Shown here: positions 35,924 through 47,647 of the stretch, one piece after another | Position numbering within the stretch: the stretch's first letter is position 1 | Layout: each line of letters opens with the position of its first letter | NCBI GenBank assembly: GCA_019022495.1 | Contig: JAFEKR010000008.1 | Span: forward strand, 2,418,001 to 2,482,000 | Direction of reading: 5' to 3' | Length of the DNA: 64,000 bases | DNA from: Epichloe hybrida | Lineage: Eukaryota > Ascomycota > Sordariomycetes > Hypocreales > Clavicipitaceae | Notes under the pieces: model-generated | Database searches by the model: none | What the model was told of the DNA's origin: nothing | What the model saw: only the letters and a program-made list of their open reading frames with translations | Position numbers and translations under genes: made by a program

Positions 35924-36730
35924 TCAATAACCCCTCCCTCTGAACCTTCCACCTCGTCCTCCTCTCCACTTCCCACCACCCCTATGTCTTCCAAACCGCC
36001 CGTCTTCTCTATCCCTCTCGCCCCCTCTCTCCCTCAACCCACCGCCGTCCTCATCAAACCTCCCCGATCCCCCGTGTCCGTCCCCATGCCCATGACCTCC
36101 ATGTCCATGCATCATGGCCTCTCCCTTATCCTCCTTCTTCTCGTCCGTCTTGAGCGTCGGCCCTTCCAAGTTCCGACTCCATTTCGGATGCGCACTCCTG
36201 CACTCGGGTCCGTCGGGACAAAAGCCCGCCAGGTAAAACCCACACAGCTTCCTCCTAACATGCTTCTTGGAGCAGTCGGGCCCCAGGGGGCAGAAGCCCA
36301 TGTCGTAGTGCGGACAAGGCGGCAGCCTGGACGACGGGTCGACGTGCAGGTAGAGGCACTCCTCCCCGTTGGAGCAGTACCCGTTCCTCATGAAGAAGTT
36401 GCACTCGGGCATCTTGCGCAGGTTGTACTCGTGCAGGAACTCGCAGTGCTCGCCTTTCTTGCAGAGGCCTCGCAGCCAGTGCTTGCAGACGAGCGAGTTG
36501 AGGCCGCCGGTGGGCTGGGTCGGCCTCGAGGCGTCCTGGGCGTGGCGGTCGGTGCAGCGCGTGCCGTTGGGGCACGAGCCCGTTTGGTAGGCTTTGCATA
36601 CGGGCCGGTCGGGCGGGAGGCCGACTTGGTGGGTTTTTCGGAGGAACGGGGAGAAGCGGAAGTTGTAGGTTTGCGAGGCGTGGTTGAGGATGGAGGATGC
36701 GGCGGATGCGGCCGTCGTGGTTGTCGCCAT
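35924..36730 (-). CDS. YTH1: Polyadenylation factor Yth1 (CPSF30 homologue)
   Basis: Single exon, 268 residues, starting [20 protein letters not shown] at 36730. The frame stays open upstream without a better ATG. Five CCCH zinc fingers sit in a row: [82 protein letters not shown], and [20 protein letters not shown]. Yth1/CPSF30 binds the AAUAAA-type signal inside the cleavage and polyadenylation factor in the nucleus. The C-terminus has a His/Gly stretch and an RGG-rich end ([18 protein letters not shown]) that may bind RNA. It is convergent with the DUF1776 gene, with about 360 bp between the stops. Confidence 0.95.
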   Translation of the reverse strand: MATTTTAASAASSILNHASQTYNFRFSPFLRKTHQVGLPPDRPVCKAYQTGSCPNGTRCTDRHAQDASRPTQPTGGLNSLVCKHWLRGLCKKGEHCEFLHEYNLRKMPECNFFMRNGYCSNGEECLYLHVDPSSRLPPCPHYDMGFCPLGPDCSKKHVRRKLCGFYLAGFCPDGPECRSAHPKWSRNLEGPTLKTDEKKEDKGEAMMHGHGGHGHGDGHGGSGRFDEDGGGLRERGGERDREDGRFGRHRGGGKWRGGRGGRFRGRGY

Positions 36731-37647
36731 GTGGAAGGGGGGGGAGGGGGGAGCCGCTCGAGTGAGCGCTCTTTTTTTCTTCTGGTGCGTAGCGTAGCTG
36801 GTGTTTGGAGGTTCCAACGGTGTGTGTATTCGGTTTGTCGAGGTTGAGAGAGTGAGAGGCTGTGCTGGCTCGAGCTCCGGTTCTGTCGATTCAAGGTGGT
36901 GATTTTGGAATGGGTGGGTGGATGCAGAATGATGGAATGTGGTGGGTAGCGTTGGGGAAATTTTGGCTGTGGGAGTTGCGCACAGCTGCCCCGTACAGCT
37001 CAAGCTCAGCTGGGTGTTGCTGAGCTTCAGTCGTTACGGAGTCACAACGATTCTTTTTTTTTTTTTATGATGCTTGAATTAACAATTCATATTATCTCCC
37101 CCCCCCCCCCCACCCTCTAAATAAAAAGAAAGAAAGCCGGATAAAAAAGAAGAAAACTTCGTGTATTTTATAGCCCAATAGTTCATGTTTGTTTCTACAT
37201 TTCGTGCCAACCATGTTCTCGTACCCAATGTAACCGTTGGCGCGCGACCCTCATTGTGTCTTGTATCCCAACATATTGCACCTAGTGACCTAGAGCAAGA
37301 AACACCATGTGTGGGAAATGAGCCGCAGTGGAGGAAGAGACTCGAAGCCGTGGGTGGGATAGGCTCGTTGCCTTTTCCCTCAATGACAGAAGGAAATCTG
37401 GCCCAGAGGCATCTTTGAACGATCCGAAAGAAAAAAGAAGAAGAAAAAAGCCGTACGTAATGCAATCATTCAAATGAACCCGTTTTATACAGTGTCAACT
37501 CCGCCACGCTGCTCTCTGCTCGAAAGTAGAAGAAAACACAAGAGGAAGCAGATAAGGCCGTGATGTTGTTGCCCGCCATAACCCGGGCTGTCAAACTCTT
37601 GAATCCTTCCCCCGCAGCTTGAAGTAGGAGACCATGCCATGTTCCGA
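36731..37647. other. YTH1 promoter and methyltransferase 3' region
   Basis: No gene recognised. It contains T and C runs at about 37052-37066 and 37098-37111. Confidence 0.5.
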
Positions 37648-39199
37648 CTATGGACTCTCCTGTTTCTGGCCATAGCAGATAACGCACTTCATGTACCTAT
37701 GTATTCTCCTGTCGTTCAAGCTTCGCTTGACTTGCGTCACCAGAGCTCTTCGATCTTCAGATGGTATGCCCAACGCTGCCAAGGGTTTCGCGGCAAGAGC
37801 GCCGAGTGAATCCAGAATCACCGCTCGGGTGAACATTCCCACCGTTTTAAGATGCTTATCTCGGGGCCACGCAGCTATGGGAACTTTCTTCGTGATCACA
37901 TGGATGTTGGTGAATCCGGCACCAACGAGTGCATCTTCCAAATTCAACGCCCTAAGCGGTTCTCCGCCAAACGTCCGCAACCCCTGAGCAGAAGCATCCA
38001 TGAAGATGCGCAGAGGGTCCTCATCATTCATCGTCCCATCGTCACATAATATTTGGGGGATAAATTCATGAAACTCGACCCAACCGCCGTCTCTCACATG
38101 CCTATTTGCGCTGTTAGACTCGCAACCTGGGATGACACGTGGCAGCAGGCGGGCAACATACGGGTGAGCTCTTTTCAGCATTCTATCCAAGTCGCGCAGG
38201 GTACCGGCCATCCCTCGAAAGTGGACCAGATCAAAATTAGAGCCGTGAAGCCAGTCCGGTTCTTCGCAATCGTCGACATACATGCGGACGTTGACAGGAA
38301 CCCATTTGGGCTGAATTGGCGATAGATCTGTGCCGACAACACTCGCACTAGGATACTGGTCGGCCACTAGATGGTGATGGTTAGCTCGTCCTCGGCTCAT
38401 CCGAGTAGTGGGCAATCGATGATCGAGGTGGTGGGTAAAGATTATGATCCATACCATCTATTGCCCATGTTCCTGAGCATGGACAGCTGTTAGTAGGATA
38501 TTCAAGATCATCATAAAGGGTACACATAGCCAAGTCTTTGACATGGTGCAAGGGCAAACGTACCGGTGCCGGTTCCAATGTCAATAATCTTTTGGGGGTG
38601 TTCCCCAATATCTGAGTAGAACAAGCGCCCGGCCTGACCATCACCATTCAGCCATCACGTCTTCTACCAGGTCTGCTGTTTGCAGAGGTGGAGGTGGCTC
38701 CGATTGCCAAAGAAACAAGAAATCAAGGACGTACAGTGAGTTCGAGCATCAAAGCATGATTTGTCTCCTCTCTCCTCTGTTCCAAATCGTCATTGGGCAG
38801 CGGGTATCGACCTCGCCTGAAGCCGTGATATCGTCGGCCGTGAGCCACCTCATCTTCGTAGGCGCTTGGGGTCACTGATGTCGAGCAGCTGCAGGAGACT
38901 TCGGAGTTGACGCCGTCGCCGTCGCCGATACCGTCGCCATCGAGGGAAAATTGTTCGAAATCGTCATCGGCATCGTCGCGTCCAAACTCACTGGGAGAGG
39001 TTGCCGTATCAAGGTCGGGCGATGTCGATATAACTGAATAGATGCTGTCATCATCGACATCGCGGTTATCGGATTCGGGCCACACGGGGAGAGACATTTG
39101 ACAGTCGGAACGGCGAGACGAATCGCCATGACATTGGCGAAGTGATGAGGGCGAAGAGGGACCTGGAACGTGGTTGCAGTCACGTATGTGCATGGGCAT
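37648..39199 (-). CDS. LaeA-like SAM-dependent methyltransferase, five exons
   Basis: Exons 39199-38735, 38633-38564, 38472-38455, 38366-38162 and 38101-37648 give 403 residues. Introns are 101, 91, 88 and 60 nt. The third exon is only 18 nt. Joined exons give the SAM motif I: QKIIDIGTGTGTWAIDVADQ. Then YPSASVVGTDLSPIQPKWVP, the post-I acidic DDCEEPDWLHGS, LVHFRGMAGTLRDLDRMLKR and GGWVEFHEF. This pattern is the LaeA-like (Llm) family, linked to control of secondary metabolism and development. LaeA itself has low-complexity N-terminal parts and acts in the nucleus with velvet proteins. Here the N-terminus is acidic and Asp/Ser-rich, then YHGFRRGRYPLPNDD, a typical Llm start. The last intron is 60 nt, divisible by three, and its frame stays open, so it could be missed by automatic annotation. 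Confidence 0.9.
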
Positions 39200-39304
39200 G
39201 GCAGCAGCAGAAGAGGGTGAGAGCCGGGTGAGGAGTGGAACCCGTCGAACGAACCCCCCTTCGAGCCAAGCCTATCTAACTTGCTAAATACTAGACTCCC
39301 AAGG

Positions 39305-39338
<34 letters not shown>

Positions 39339-39492
39339 ACTAACTCTACTCAGGCTCGCTCACCTGCAGACAAAGACGATGCGGAAGGTGGCTCGGGTTT
39401 CGACAAGACAAGACGAGGCAGGCGACAAGGCCGTGCTTTGTTTCTCGACTGCCTTCTGTCGGCAAAACGGGTCAGAATAGCATTCCGTCGAC

Positions 39493-39540
39493 AAATACTG
39501 AAATACTGAAATACCGAAGTACTGAAATACTGGAATACTG
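39493..39540. repeat. 8-bp tandem array, 6 copies
   Basis: Units of AAATACTG type, three exact and three with one change. Confidence 0.95.
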
Positions 39541-40652
39541 GCGGGGTGGCTACTTTGCACCGCCACTGACCAACCGCATGCTGCAACGGTGGTGATCACG
39601 ATTCAGACTAGCCTTCCTAGGCCTTCCGAGCGAATGCACGTTGGTGACGGGGCAATCGTTGAGACCCCGAGTTGGAACGATGGCGACGCCAAGATGCGAC
39701 GCCAAAATGCGGTTTCCAGGGGCCTCTTCAGGTACTCATCATCACCTCAAGATTCGGAGTCGTGGTCTGCGTCAAGGATGACGTCTAGTCACGCCACAGG
39801 CTAATAAATGAGACGAGGAAGGCAAGGCCTCGACTTGCCATCGCGTCAGACAGAGACAGGTTCTCGGAGACGTCGCTCCACCGCCTCATCTGCCAGCAGC
39901 ACGCTTTCGCGATACATCATCATCAGCCTTAGCCATCATTGCTTCTCGACCGACCACATGATGGAATCAACAATGCCACATGCTGGCCCATGCTGATTGC
40001 CATTCCAGAACTCCCACCCTCCCTTTTCTGATCCTACACGATCCTACAGGACGACACCCTCCAGCTTCCATGCGTCCATGGATAGATGGCAGAATAGAGG
40101 CAAAGTGCGCCGTCATAGCTTCGATTAGCCAACGAATCGCATTGCCCGCTCATGCCAGACAATGTTTGCAAACTGGCGGCGTGTCCACGGTGGCTCACTC
40201 CGCCTGATTTGAATGCCTAAAAAGGCAATGATTTAATTTGTACTGGTGGTTTCCCAAGCAAGGAAGCCCACACCCAACTCGGCAGTACATATATCAGATA
40301 TCAGGCCGACAAGGATAACTTGTCATCATCATGCATGTACATACTCCGTACACAAAGATCCCTTCTGCTTTGGCACCCTATTGAACCCGTATGAAATTTT
40401 CGACGGCCTCGTCTCACTTCGCCCCATGTGCTGGCCCGGCCGGCCAAGACGCCAACAAGCTACAATGCGCACTTGCAGTCCCAGACAGTCACAGGTCTCG
40501 GGTCCTATCCAACTACCCAATTGGGTGGGAGAGATGGGAGAGACGAAGCTATTGTGACATACATGTCCGTATCTGATATTACCCATCCGAAATGATGGGT
40601 TTGTCTTACCAGCCACTGATGTCCCCTCAACTCCCCGCAATTATCAGGTCAC

Positions 40653-40702
40653 GCATATCACGGCATATCACGGCATGTCACGGCATATCACGGCATATCA
40701 CG
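40653..40702. repeat. 10-bp tandem array, 5 copies
   Basis: Units of GCATATCACG, four exact and one (the third) reading GCATGTCACG. Confidence 0.95.
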
Positions 40703-41125
40703 GCTTTCTCTGATCCTACGCTCAATTGCCCATTCCTGCCTCGTGTCCACACGGGCCCTGGAGGAATTGGCCGTATAGGGCCCATCGCCTCGTCATCTGA
40801 TGAGCCGGGCACCATTTACTCGCTAAATCTACGTTGTCAGGATCGATACAAGCGTAGATGCTGGGCCATTCAGGCCAGTAGGCATGGCATGGCTCTGGGA
40901 GAGGGCCATAATCCCGGGCACCCTTGATGCCTGACTCACTCAATCGATCTGTGCTCCAACAGGATCCAATAATCGACTCTTGTAGCTTACACATATCTTG
41001 CCTGTGTTCCCTAGAACCCCATCACTGATCAGTGTCTCCAACTTGGACGGTCTGAGCCGAGACTGTGTTTCGGGTTCCTCCGCGGGTCTTGGCACTTCTT
41101 CCCTCCAAAGACTGTCTTTGTCGTC

Positions 41126-42520
41126 ATGAGCTCCCACAATCAAGCACGCGGGTCGCGGATCGCCTCGAGCGTCGCAAGAGTCATGTATACCAATGCGGTA
41201 TACTTCCCAAGCAGTCGGGTCTACCAAGGAGATACTCCTGCCTCACTGAATTACAGCTGTATCAATCGTGTTTATTACGCGTATGCCAGCATCGGTGCAG
41301 ATGGCAGTGTGTTTGTAAGTCCTCTCATCATCCGCTTTTACCCACCTTTCCAACTTGGAGAAATAGCTCTTTTCTGTCACGACTGACCTGCTCTTGCACT
41401 GACTCGTTGTGGGCCATGCCATGGCTAAGTTGAGCGATGAGTGGGCTGATGCTCAAGCTCCGATCGATGGTGTACAAGGCGCTTTGGGATCTTTGATACA
41501 CCTAAAGCAAAGACACCCTCACTTGCAGGTGATGCTGTCTATTGGGGGAGGGTCGTGTTCCGGTATATTCCCTGCCATCGCCAGCAACGCCCTTCTCAGA
41601 GACAACTTTGCCCAGTCTGCTTTTGGTTTGGTGGAAGCTTCTGGCTTGGATGGCATCGACAGTAAGTATAAAACTGTTGAATGACCGGACCAGCAACCTG
41701 GCGTGTAAATGTCAATCTTTTTTTGGCATCTTACTGATAAAGTGAGTCACGGTCTCAACTTACCACAGTTGCCTGGGAGTACCCTTGCAGTGTCGAGCAG
41801 GGTGCCGACTTCATCGCTCTGTTAGCCACGCTTCGAGCATATTTGCCACATGATCAGCACATCATCGCTGCAGCCTTGCCCGCCTCTGAGGCCGTTTTGC
41901 AGTTCATCGACTTCCGCGAGGCTGCCAACCATCTCAACTCGATCAACCTGATGGCCTTTGATTTCTTCGGTGCATGGTCGACGAGGAGCGGACATGATTC
42001 CCAGCTGTATGCAATGTCCGACGAAACTGAGCCTTCGGCATCATCCGGGGCAGCATATATCATGTCTCGCGGGTTCCCGGCGGGTGGTCTTCTCCTGGGT
42101 ATCCCCACCTACGGCCGTAGCTTTCTGCACGCGAAAGGGGCAGGACAGAAGTTCAAAGGTGGAGGTGGTGACGGGGGAATATTCGAGTACAGCGAACTTC
42201 CTCGAAAAGGGTGCAAGGAAACAATGGACAAGCGGCACATTTCAGCTCAGTGTGTCGGCGGCGATGGAGGCTTCGTCACATATGATAATCCGGACACCGT
42301 CAAGGCTAAAGCAGCATTCGTCAAGCAACAAGGGCTAGGAGTAAGTATTTATTGCATCAACGAAACGTCTCCCGTGGTACGAAAGAAGACTCGTCGAGAG
42401 GGAACATGGCCATTGACAGTGTTTGGACAGGGTTTGGTTTACTGGGACGGGCCAGCAGATTCCAAAGAAAAGCCGAGAAGTCTAGTTGCAGCAGGGTTCC
42501 GCGCGCTGCACTCATCATGA
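41126..42520 (+). CDS. GH18 chitinase-like protein with altered catalytic motif
   Basis: Exons 41126-41314, 41430-41661, 41769-42340 and 42431-42520 give 360 residues. Introns are 115, 107 and 90 nt. The (beta/alpha)8 glycoside hydrolase family 18 fold is shown by VYYAYASIGADG, the substrate motif LSIGGGSCSG, the catalytic segment DGIDIAWEYP, NLMAFDFFGAWS, PTYGRSF and the end GLVYWDG. Family 18 enzymes need DxxDxDxE. Here the Asp two residues before the catalytic Glu144 is Ala142 (codon GCC where GAC is usual), while Asp137, Asp140 and Glu144 remain. That Asp helps position the substrate acetamido group, so activity is probably low or lost, perhaps leaving a chitin-binding protein. There is no signal peptide (MSSHNQARGSRIA), so it would be cytosolic or leave by another route. 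A second ATG lies at 41181. Confidence 0.85.
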
Positions 42521-43052
42521 GGATTCGAGTCTCTCTTTCTTCTGGTCAAATGGAAGGTTTGTCACAGAACAGCGCGCAACTGACGAGCTATTCTGAGAGG
42601 ATGGGATGGATTGTGAGGGATTAGAGCAAGTACGGAGTACACGTGCAGATAAGATGTAGATAAGATAAGAGCTGTCAAACGCCGCAAGCTGACAGTCAGT
42701 CTCGTTCGTTTCCGCCTCGGAATTTATCCAACCAAGTACCGTATAGATTACCAGAATCATCCACGAGGGAGGTGGACTTCGTGCTTGCATGTTGGCCGAA
42801 GATTTCCACAATTTCCCACCGACCGAACCTGACCACCTGACCACCTGACCTCCTGACCTCCCCATCACCGACTTACCCATCACGGCGCTCACCCTCCAAA
42901 ACATGTACCGCGACATGTCGAAGATGTAGTAGTCTACTGCGTCAAGAAGTTTCCTCCCTCGCTGCCTTTCTTCATGATTGGACGTTTACCCAAGTTTTGA
43001 AACCCACCACTCCAGAAGCCACGCCCTCGCCTCGGACCAGACGACCTCGGCC
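42521..43052. other. Spacer between chitinase-like and low-complexity protein genes
   Basis: No gene recognised. A TACGGAGTAC copy lies at 42631-42640 and a short repeat (TGACCACC and TGACCTCC units) near 42829-42860. Confidence 0.5.
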
Positions 43053-43871
43053 ATGTCAGACAGGGACCAAGAGACGTCTTTGCCTCGAGCAGAGGCCATC
43101 ATCATCCAACAAACCGACGACGATCACCACCACCACCACCACCACCACCACGACGCTGGTGAATTAACAGACCAAGATGCGTTGTCTCCTCCGCCCCCGC
43201 CCCCGCCCCTAGAGCCTTTCTTCACCCTCGTCACCAACACGACGACGGGATCAACCACGCACCCCCGCGTGCGATATCTCTTCTCCGACGACGACCACTC
43301 CTCCGTCCTGCCCCCCGACCCGGCAGCCCATGGATCCTCCTCCTCCTCCTCCTCCTCCTCCTCCTCCCGCCCCCTCATAGTCGACCTCGTGCCCGGCCCC
43401 GACAACGCCGGCTGGTCCGTCTCATGGGCGTCCTCCCTCTCCCCCGACTTCGCCCTGACGAGCTCCTCCATCACGGTCCAGCACGCCGGCGACGACAGGT
43501 CCGCCACACTCCGCCTGGAAGGCGTGGAGCGCGACCCCCCCGATGCGAGTCGTCCGGGGAGCCTGCGCAGCTCGGGGAGCGGGAGCGGGAGCGGAACCGC
43601 CCTGGGCAGAGACGACGTCGACTCGCTGGCCGATGAGTTCAGACGACGCATGGCCGTCTTGAGAAAGGTCGTGGGGAAAAGCGACAAGAGGAGGCTGGTC
43701 ACGGAGGCCCAGACGGGGTCGTCTCCACGGGAGCGAGAGCGAGAGCGAGAGCGACAACCACAACCCGAGGATGACGTGGCTGTCGAGGGTGAATCCCCCG
43801 GCGAAAAGGACGCCGTGCGCGATTCGATACGTGCGGAACATGCAGAGGCTGCGGGATCGACGTGGGGATGA
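43053..43871 (+). CDS. Conserved low-complexity protein of unknown function
   Basis: Single exon, 272 residues from the ATG at 43053 (MSDRDQETSLPRAEAIIIQQ). The frame upstream opens only from a TTG. It contains a run of nine His (CAC codons), a run of seven Pro, and a run of eleven Ser (TCC codons). Between them are conserved-looking segments: PFFTLVTNTTTGSTTHP, RVRYLFSDDD, RPLIVDLVPGP, and WSVSWASSLSPDFALTSSSI. The C-terminus has charged Arg/Glu repeats. The segments around PFFTLVT and SLSPDFALTS look like a protein conserved across ascomycetes, but I know no function. Homopolymer runs vary between strains. Confidence 0.7.
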   Translation: MSDRDQETSLPRAEAIIIQQTDDDHHHHHHHHHDAGELTDQDALSPPPPPPPLEPFFTLVTNTTTGSTTHPRVRYLFSDDDHSSVLPPDPAAHGSSSSSSSSSSSRPLIVDLVPGPDNAGWSVSWASSLSPDFALTSSSITVQHAGDDRSATLRLEGVERDPPDASRPGSLRSSGSGSGSGTALGRDDVDSLADEFRRRMAVLRKVVGKSDKRRLVTEAQTGSSPRERERERERQPQPEDDVAVEGESPGEKDAVRDSIRAEHAEAAGSTWG

Positions 43872-44688
43872 AGACGAACATGTTTGGATCGAGTTCGGGA
43901 TATTATGGATTTTGATTTTCTTTTTTTGGTACTTTGTCAACTCAAGCAAGCGTGTGGGCTGTTTCTGGTCAAACATTCGACATTTCATTCGGGTTTCTCA
44001 TCTACAGGTGTCGTCGTATACGGAACAAGTAGCATCGCACTCTCAACACGAACAGCATGACTAATTGCGTTTGGCTAAATCCACATGGTCAAGATGTGAA
44101 GAACAAGACACAAAAAAAAAAAAAAAAGAGTCTAATTATTAACTGTACATCTCAAAACGCCCCCTGATGCTATAAATGATGAAAATCCTCCAGCTATACA
44201 CCCACTGCTGACCATGACGAGAGATGGGTGTGCTCCACGGCTATAGAAAAAGAAAGTCATGGTGACGCCAGAGGTGGGCGGAGCGATTGAGAGAAAACTC
44301 CAAAAAGAGACGAGGTGGCCATACCATTCACGTGTGGCTCTTTCAGATAGTCTCTCCTGATTTCGACATGCTCCAGGGCAGAACCATGAGCGCGAGGAAG
44401 CAAAGTGGGAAATGAAAACACTACAAGCAAGGTCTGCTAGCCTTTGTCAACCAATATTGGACTTTTATACAGATTAAAAGGGAGAGAAAAAGAGATGAAA
44501 GGATTGCCCGTCCCGCTGAGGTGTCTTGTGTGTAAGATGAACCCGGCTCCACCCCATGGCGCCCAAGCTTTTGAAACACAAAAGTACCGACATGGAAATG
44601 ATTCTGTCAGATGATGTGATAATTATGAGGATGATGTTGTTGTTGTTGTTGTTTGTTTTGTCGTTCTCTCGCTCAACCGAGAGCCGAT
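43872..44688. other. Spacer between two convergent genes
   Basis: No gene recognised. It has an A-rich run at 44112-44127 and a GTT/TGT repeat near 44636-44660 before the SSO1 stop. Confidence 0.5.
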
Positions 44689-46367
44689 TTAGTTGTTTGG
44701 TAGTTGGGGAACGTGAATTCGCGCATCGGCTCGCACTTCCAGCTGATTGGCGTTGGGAGCGGCAGCGTTCATGAGACTAGATACGACACCGTTGGTCAAG
44801 GATTCGATCTCTCGCTTGGCACTCTTGTTGCCGCCATTGTTGTTGTTGTTGGTGTTCTGGCCTCGAATGACAAACACGTAAATCAGAACGATGATGACCA
44901 CGACAACAATAATAGCAACTGTGAAGGTCATGTCAGTCAGAACGAGTTTCCCTCTGCAATAGAGATTTTCTACGAAGAGCAACTTACCGCATATACCCAG
45001 GCAGATCCACTTCTTCTTTCTTGTCTTTCGTGCAGTGTTGACAGCAACACCGATTTCTTCGTTACCCTTGTCCAGGTTGTCGATAACCTCCTCACCCTTC
45101 TGCTCAATTTGCATCACAGCAGCTTCCTGTTGAACGACAAGTGTGTCCATGTCTTGGAACAATTGAGACAATTCCACCATCTGCTGCTCAATCTTGAGCA
45201 GCGCAGCGTGTCGGTCCTGAACGGCGCTCAGCGCAGCGCGGGCGTTTTGCTGTCTGTCACTCTGCATCAAGGCCTGTGCGAAAACCTGGTTGTTATTTGT
45301 GTCATCGACGACGGCCCTGACTTCCTCCTCCGACGCATCGGGGCGAACAATTCGGTATTGACGCTTCATCTGGTCCTGCGTACGCTTGCGAAACTGAGAC
45401 TCGATCTGCTGGTACTGTTGAATGGCGCTCTTCAGGCGACGATCGATGCGTTCAACCTGGCCGCGATACTGGGCAATCTGCTGTGGAGGCTTGGACTTGA
45501 GGGTGCGAACACGTTCCGTCAGACCGCGATAGAGAGCCATGGTGTCTGTCGAGAGCGAGTCAAGCTGCCTGTTGACTGCGCTGGCAGAAGAGCTATCAGC
45601 GTCATCCAGGGAGCGCTGCTGAAGCATCCGGAGTTTCTCGAGGTTGTGCTCAACTTCGTTGATGCCATTGTCGATGCCGCTGCATTCGTCTAGGATATTA
45701 CGGGTGCCACCGCCAGCGTTGCCTCCATACCCGGCATTCTGACCGAGAGGGGCCATTTCTACATTAGAACCTGGCCGCACATGATTGTCAGCATTTCTCG
45801 TCATTCGTCTTATGACATGTGCACCTTGCGAAGCCCAGCTCTTACCCCCATAACTGTTGTCCTGGCTATAGCCGCTGCCTTTGCTGCCTCCGTATGGTGA
45901 TTGTTGTTGTCTTCCATAGCCGCCAGGGGCACTGTCCCGCTGATCATAAGGGTTCTGTCGTCCACCGTATCTGTTTCAAAAAAGTCATCTATATCAGCCA
46001 TTGTTCGGAAGTGAGCACGGCCCGTCGAGTCGCTGCAATATGACGTGATCGTGATCGTGGTCGAACCGCCAGGGGAGGGGGATGAAAGAATTATCGTCTC
46101 GAGAGATGGATCATCAACTAACCCGTACTGTTGCGACTTTGTCAGTAAACCAGGATCGACCCACTGAGTATTATGGCCACTGATTACAAGAGAAGGGGGG
46201 GACAGAGCAAGGAAGGGGCAGAATAAAAGACAACGAAAGCAGGAGATACAAGCCATAGAACTTGGCACAATTCTGTTCCGTCACCAACGTTGTTCGCGAC
46301 GGAACAAAGAGGTCCACGGACAACAGAACTGACATAAGGGGAGCAAGGGTGGAACACTAACACTCAT
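44689..46367 (-). CDS. SSO1: Plasma-membrane syntaxin Sso1/Sso2-like (Qa-SNARE)
   Basis: Exons 46367-46362, 46127-46123, 45970-45846, 45770-44988 and 44918-44689 give 382 residues. Introns are 234, 152, 75 and 69 nt. The start is MS (6 nt), then a 5-nt microexon, then a Gly/Tyr/Gln-rich N-terminus (YGGRQNPYDQRD) typical of fungal Sso. A longer acceptor would make the small exon 14 nt, but its acceptor lies only 4 nt after the likely branch A. Next come the Habc domain (ECSGIDNGINEVEHNLEKL) and the Qa SNARE motif with its zero-layer Gln in LSQLFQDMDTLV. KKWICLGIC precedes a membrane helix (VAIIVVVVIIVLIYVFVI, about 307-324). Sso drives exocytic fusion with Sec9 and Snc at the hyphal tip. Unusually, 56 residues follow the helix, including a KR pair and an Asn run, where syntaxins usually end. 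Confidence 0.9.
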
Positions 46368-47647
46368 GGTGAAGGTTGAGAGCGCTTGGCTCTTTTGCAA
46401 TATCCTGCGAGCAAAAACGACGGTGACGGACACACAAACAGGAAGAGAAAAGAGAATTTGGGCGAAGAGCAGACGGCAAACAGGGGCTGTTGCGATGGAC
46501 GTGAATCCGAGGATATGGATCAATGTAAATAAAAAAAAAAAAAAAAAAAAGATGGTGGAAGAGGGTAATTGCCAGACTGATGGGTAGTCAATGTGAAAGA
46601 AGACAAAGCACGGTAGCCGAGCAAGGGTCGCGGAGGAAGTGTCAAAGTGTCGCGACAGGTTTTTGGTCGTGGTTAAGATGACGGCGACGGCGACGGCGAG
46701 GGTGGCATCAAAAGGGGGGCTCAGCTCAGCCAGCCCACCCCGCTTTACGTGCAGTCTCTAGTACCTGCAGGGGTGTACGGAGTATTGCGGAGTATTACGG
46801 CGTGTTACGGAGTTACCACCATTACCATTCGTCGCTCGCTCTCTCTCTCTCTCCTCGCTCGGCTGACTGGCTGGCTGGCTGGCTACAAATGAAACTCTTC
46901 CTCAATCATTCATTCCTTTATTCCATCATGATGCAATCCAGTCACTCGTAACAAGATCCGCCAGCCCCAGTGTTCCTCCAGGCATCCATCCCACCACAAA
47001 CAGGCCCCCTTCTTGCAGGGCATCGGAGTAGACCGCGGTTTGAGACATGGTGCAACAAGGCATGGCGCTTGTGCGGTGGATTTTGTGGATTGTGTGGACT
47101 TGATGATGCGACAAGTTTGATCATGCCATGCCTCCGCCGGTATTCCCTTTAATGGCATTGGCGTCAAAGGACTGGTTCTTGTCCGTAGCCGCCCAGGGTC
47201 ATCAGTCTTCACATCTTCGTTTGGTCCTGCACAGCCATCTTGATTCGCATTGTGCGGCAAACAGCTTGGTTTCATATGCAAGCTTGATGTCCGATTTCGT
47301 CAGGCGCTCGTTCCTGATCGAGCCTATGTACATTCTACATTGTGTGTAGGTCGGGTCGACTCGATCAAATGTGCTCCTTGTGCCCTGGAAAGGGCGGAAT
47401 TTCCCTCCCTTCCTGAGTCGGTGAATGATTGCCCACCTGTGTTGAGATAAATCTGCCTCATTCTACCTAACTCACTAGCCGGGCTTCTAATAAAATACTT
47501 TCTCATTACGGTAACAACGTCCAGAAGCCAAGTATTCATTTACAACGCCCGCTTAATGCACTCACTGTCTACCGAGTAGAGCGGCGGCCCTGATGATAAT
47601 AAGCCATAAGATAATACGTACAATCAAACTTCGCCTTCCCCCTGCCG
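46368..47647. other. SSO1 promoter and MEMO 3' region
   Basis: No gene recognised. A 20-A run lies at 46531-46550. A cluster of CGGAGTA words lies at 46775-46818, and CT and GGCT repeats near 46836-46882. Confidence 0.5.

Larger units (their letters stand above)
39200..41125. other. Intergenic region with several tandem repeats
   Basis: No gene recognised over about 1.9 kb. It holds a 29-A run at 39305-39333, an octamer array at 39493-39540 and a decamer array at 40653-40702. A TACTCCGTAC motif lies at 40342-40351. Confidence 0.5.

Noticed and set aside
44704..45693. Plus-strand frame of 329 codons opposite SSO1
   Set aside because: Shadow of the Habc and SNARE coding region.
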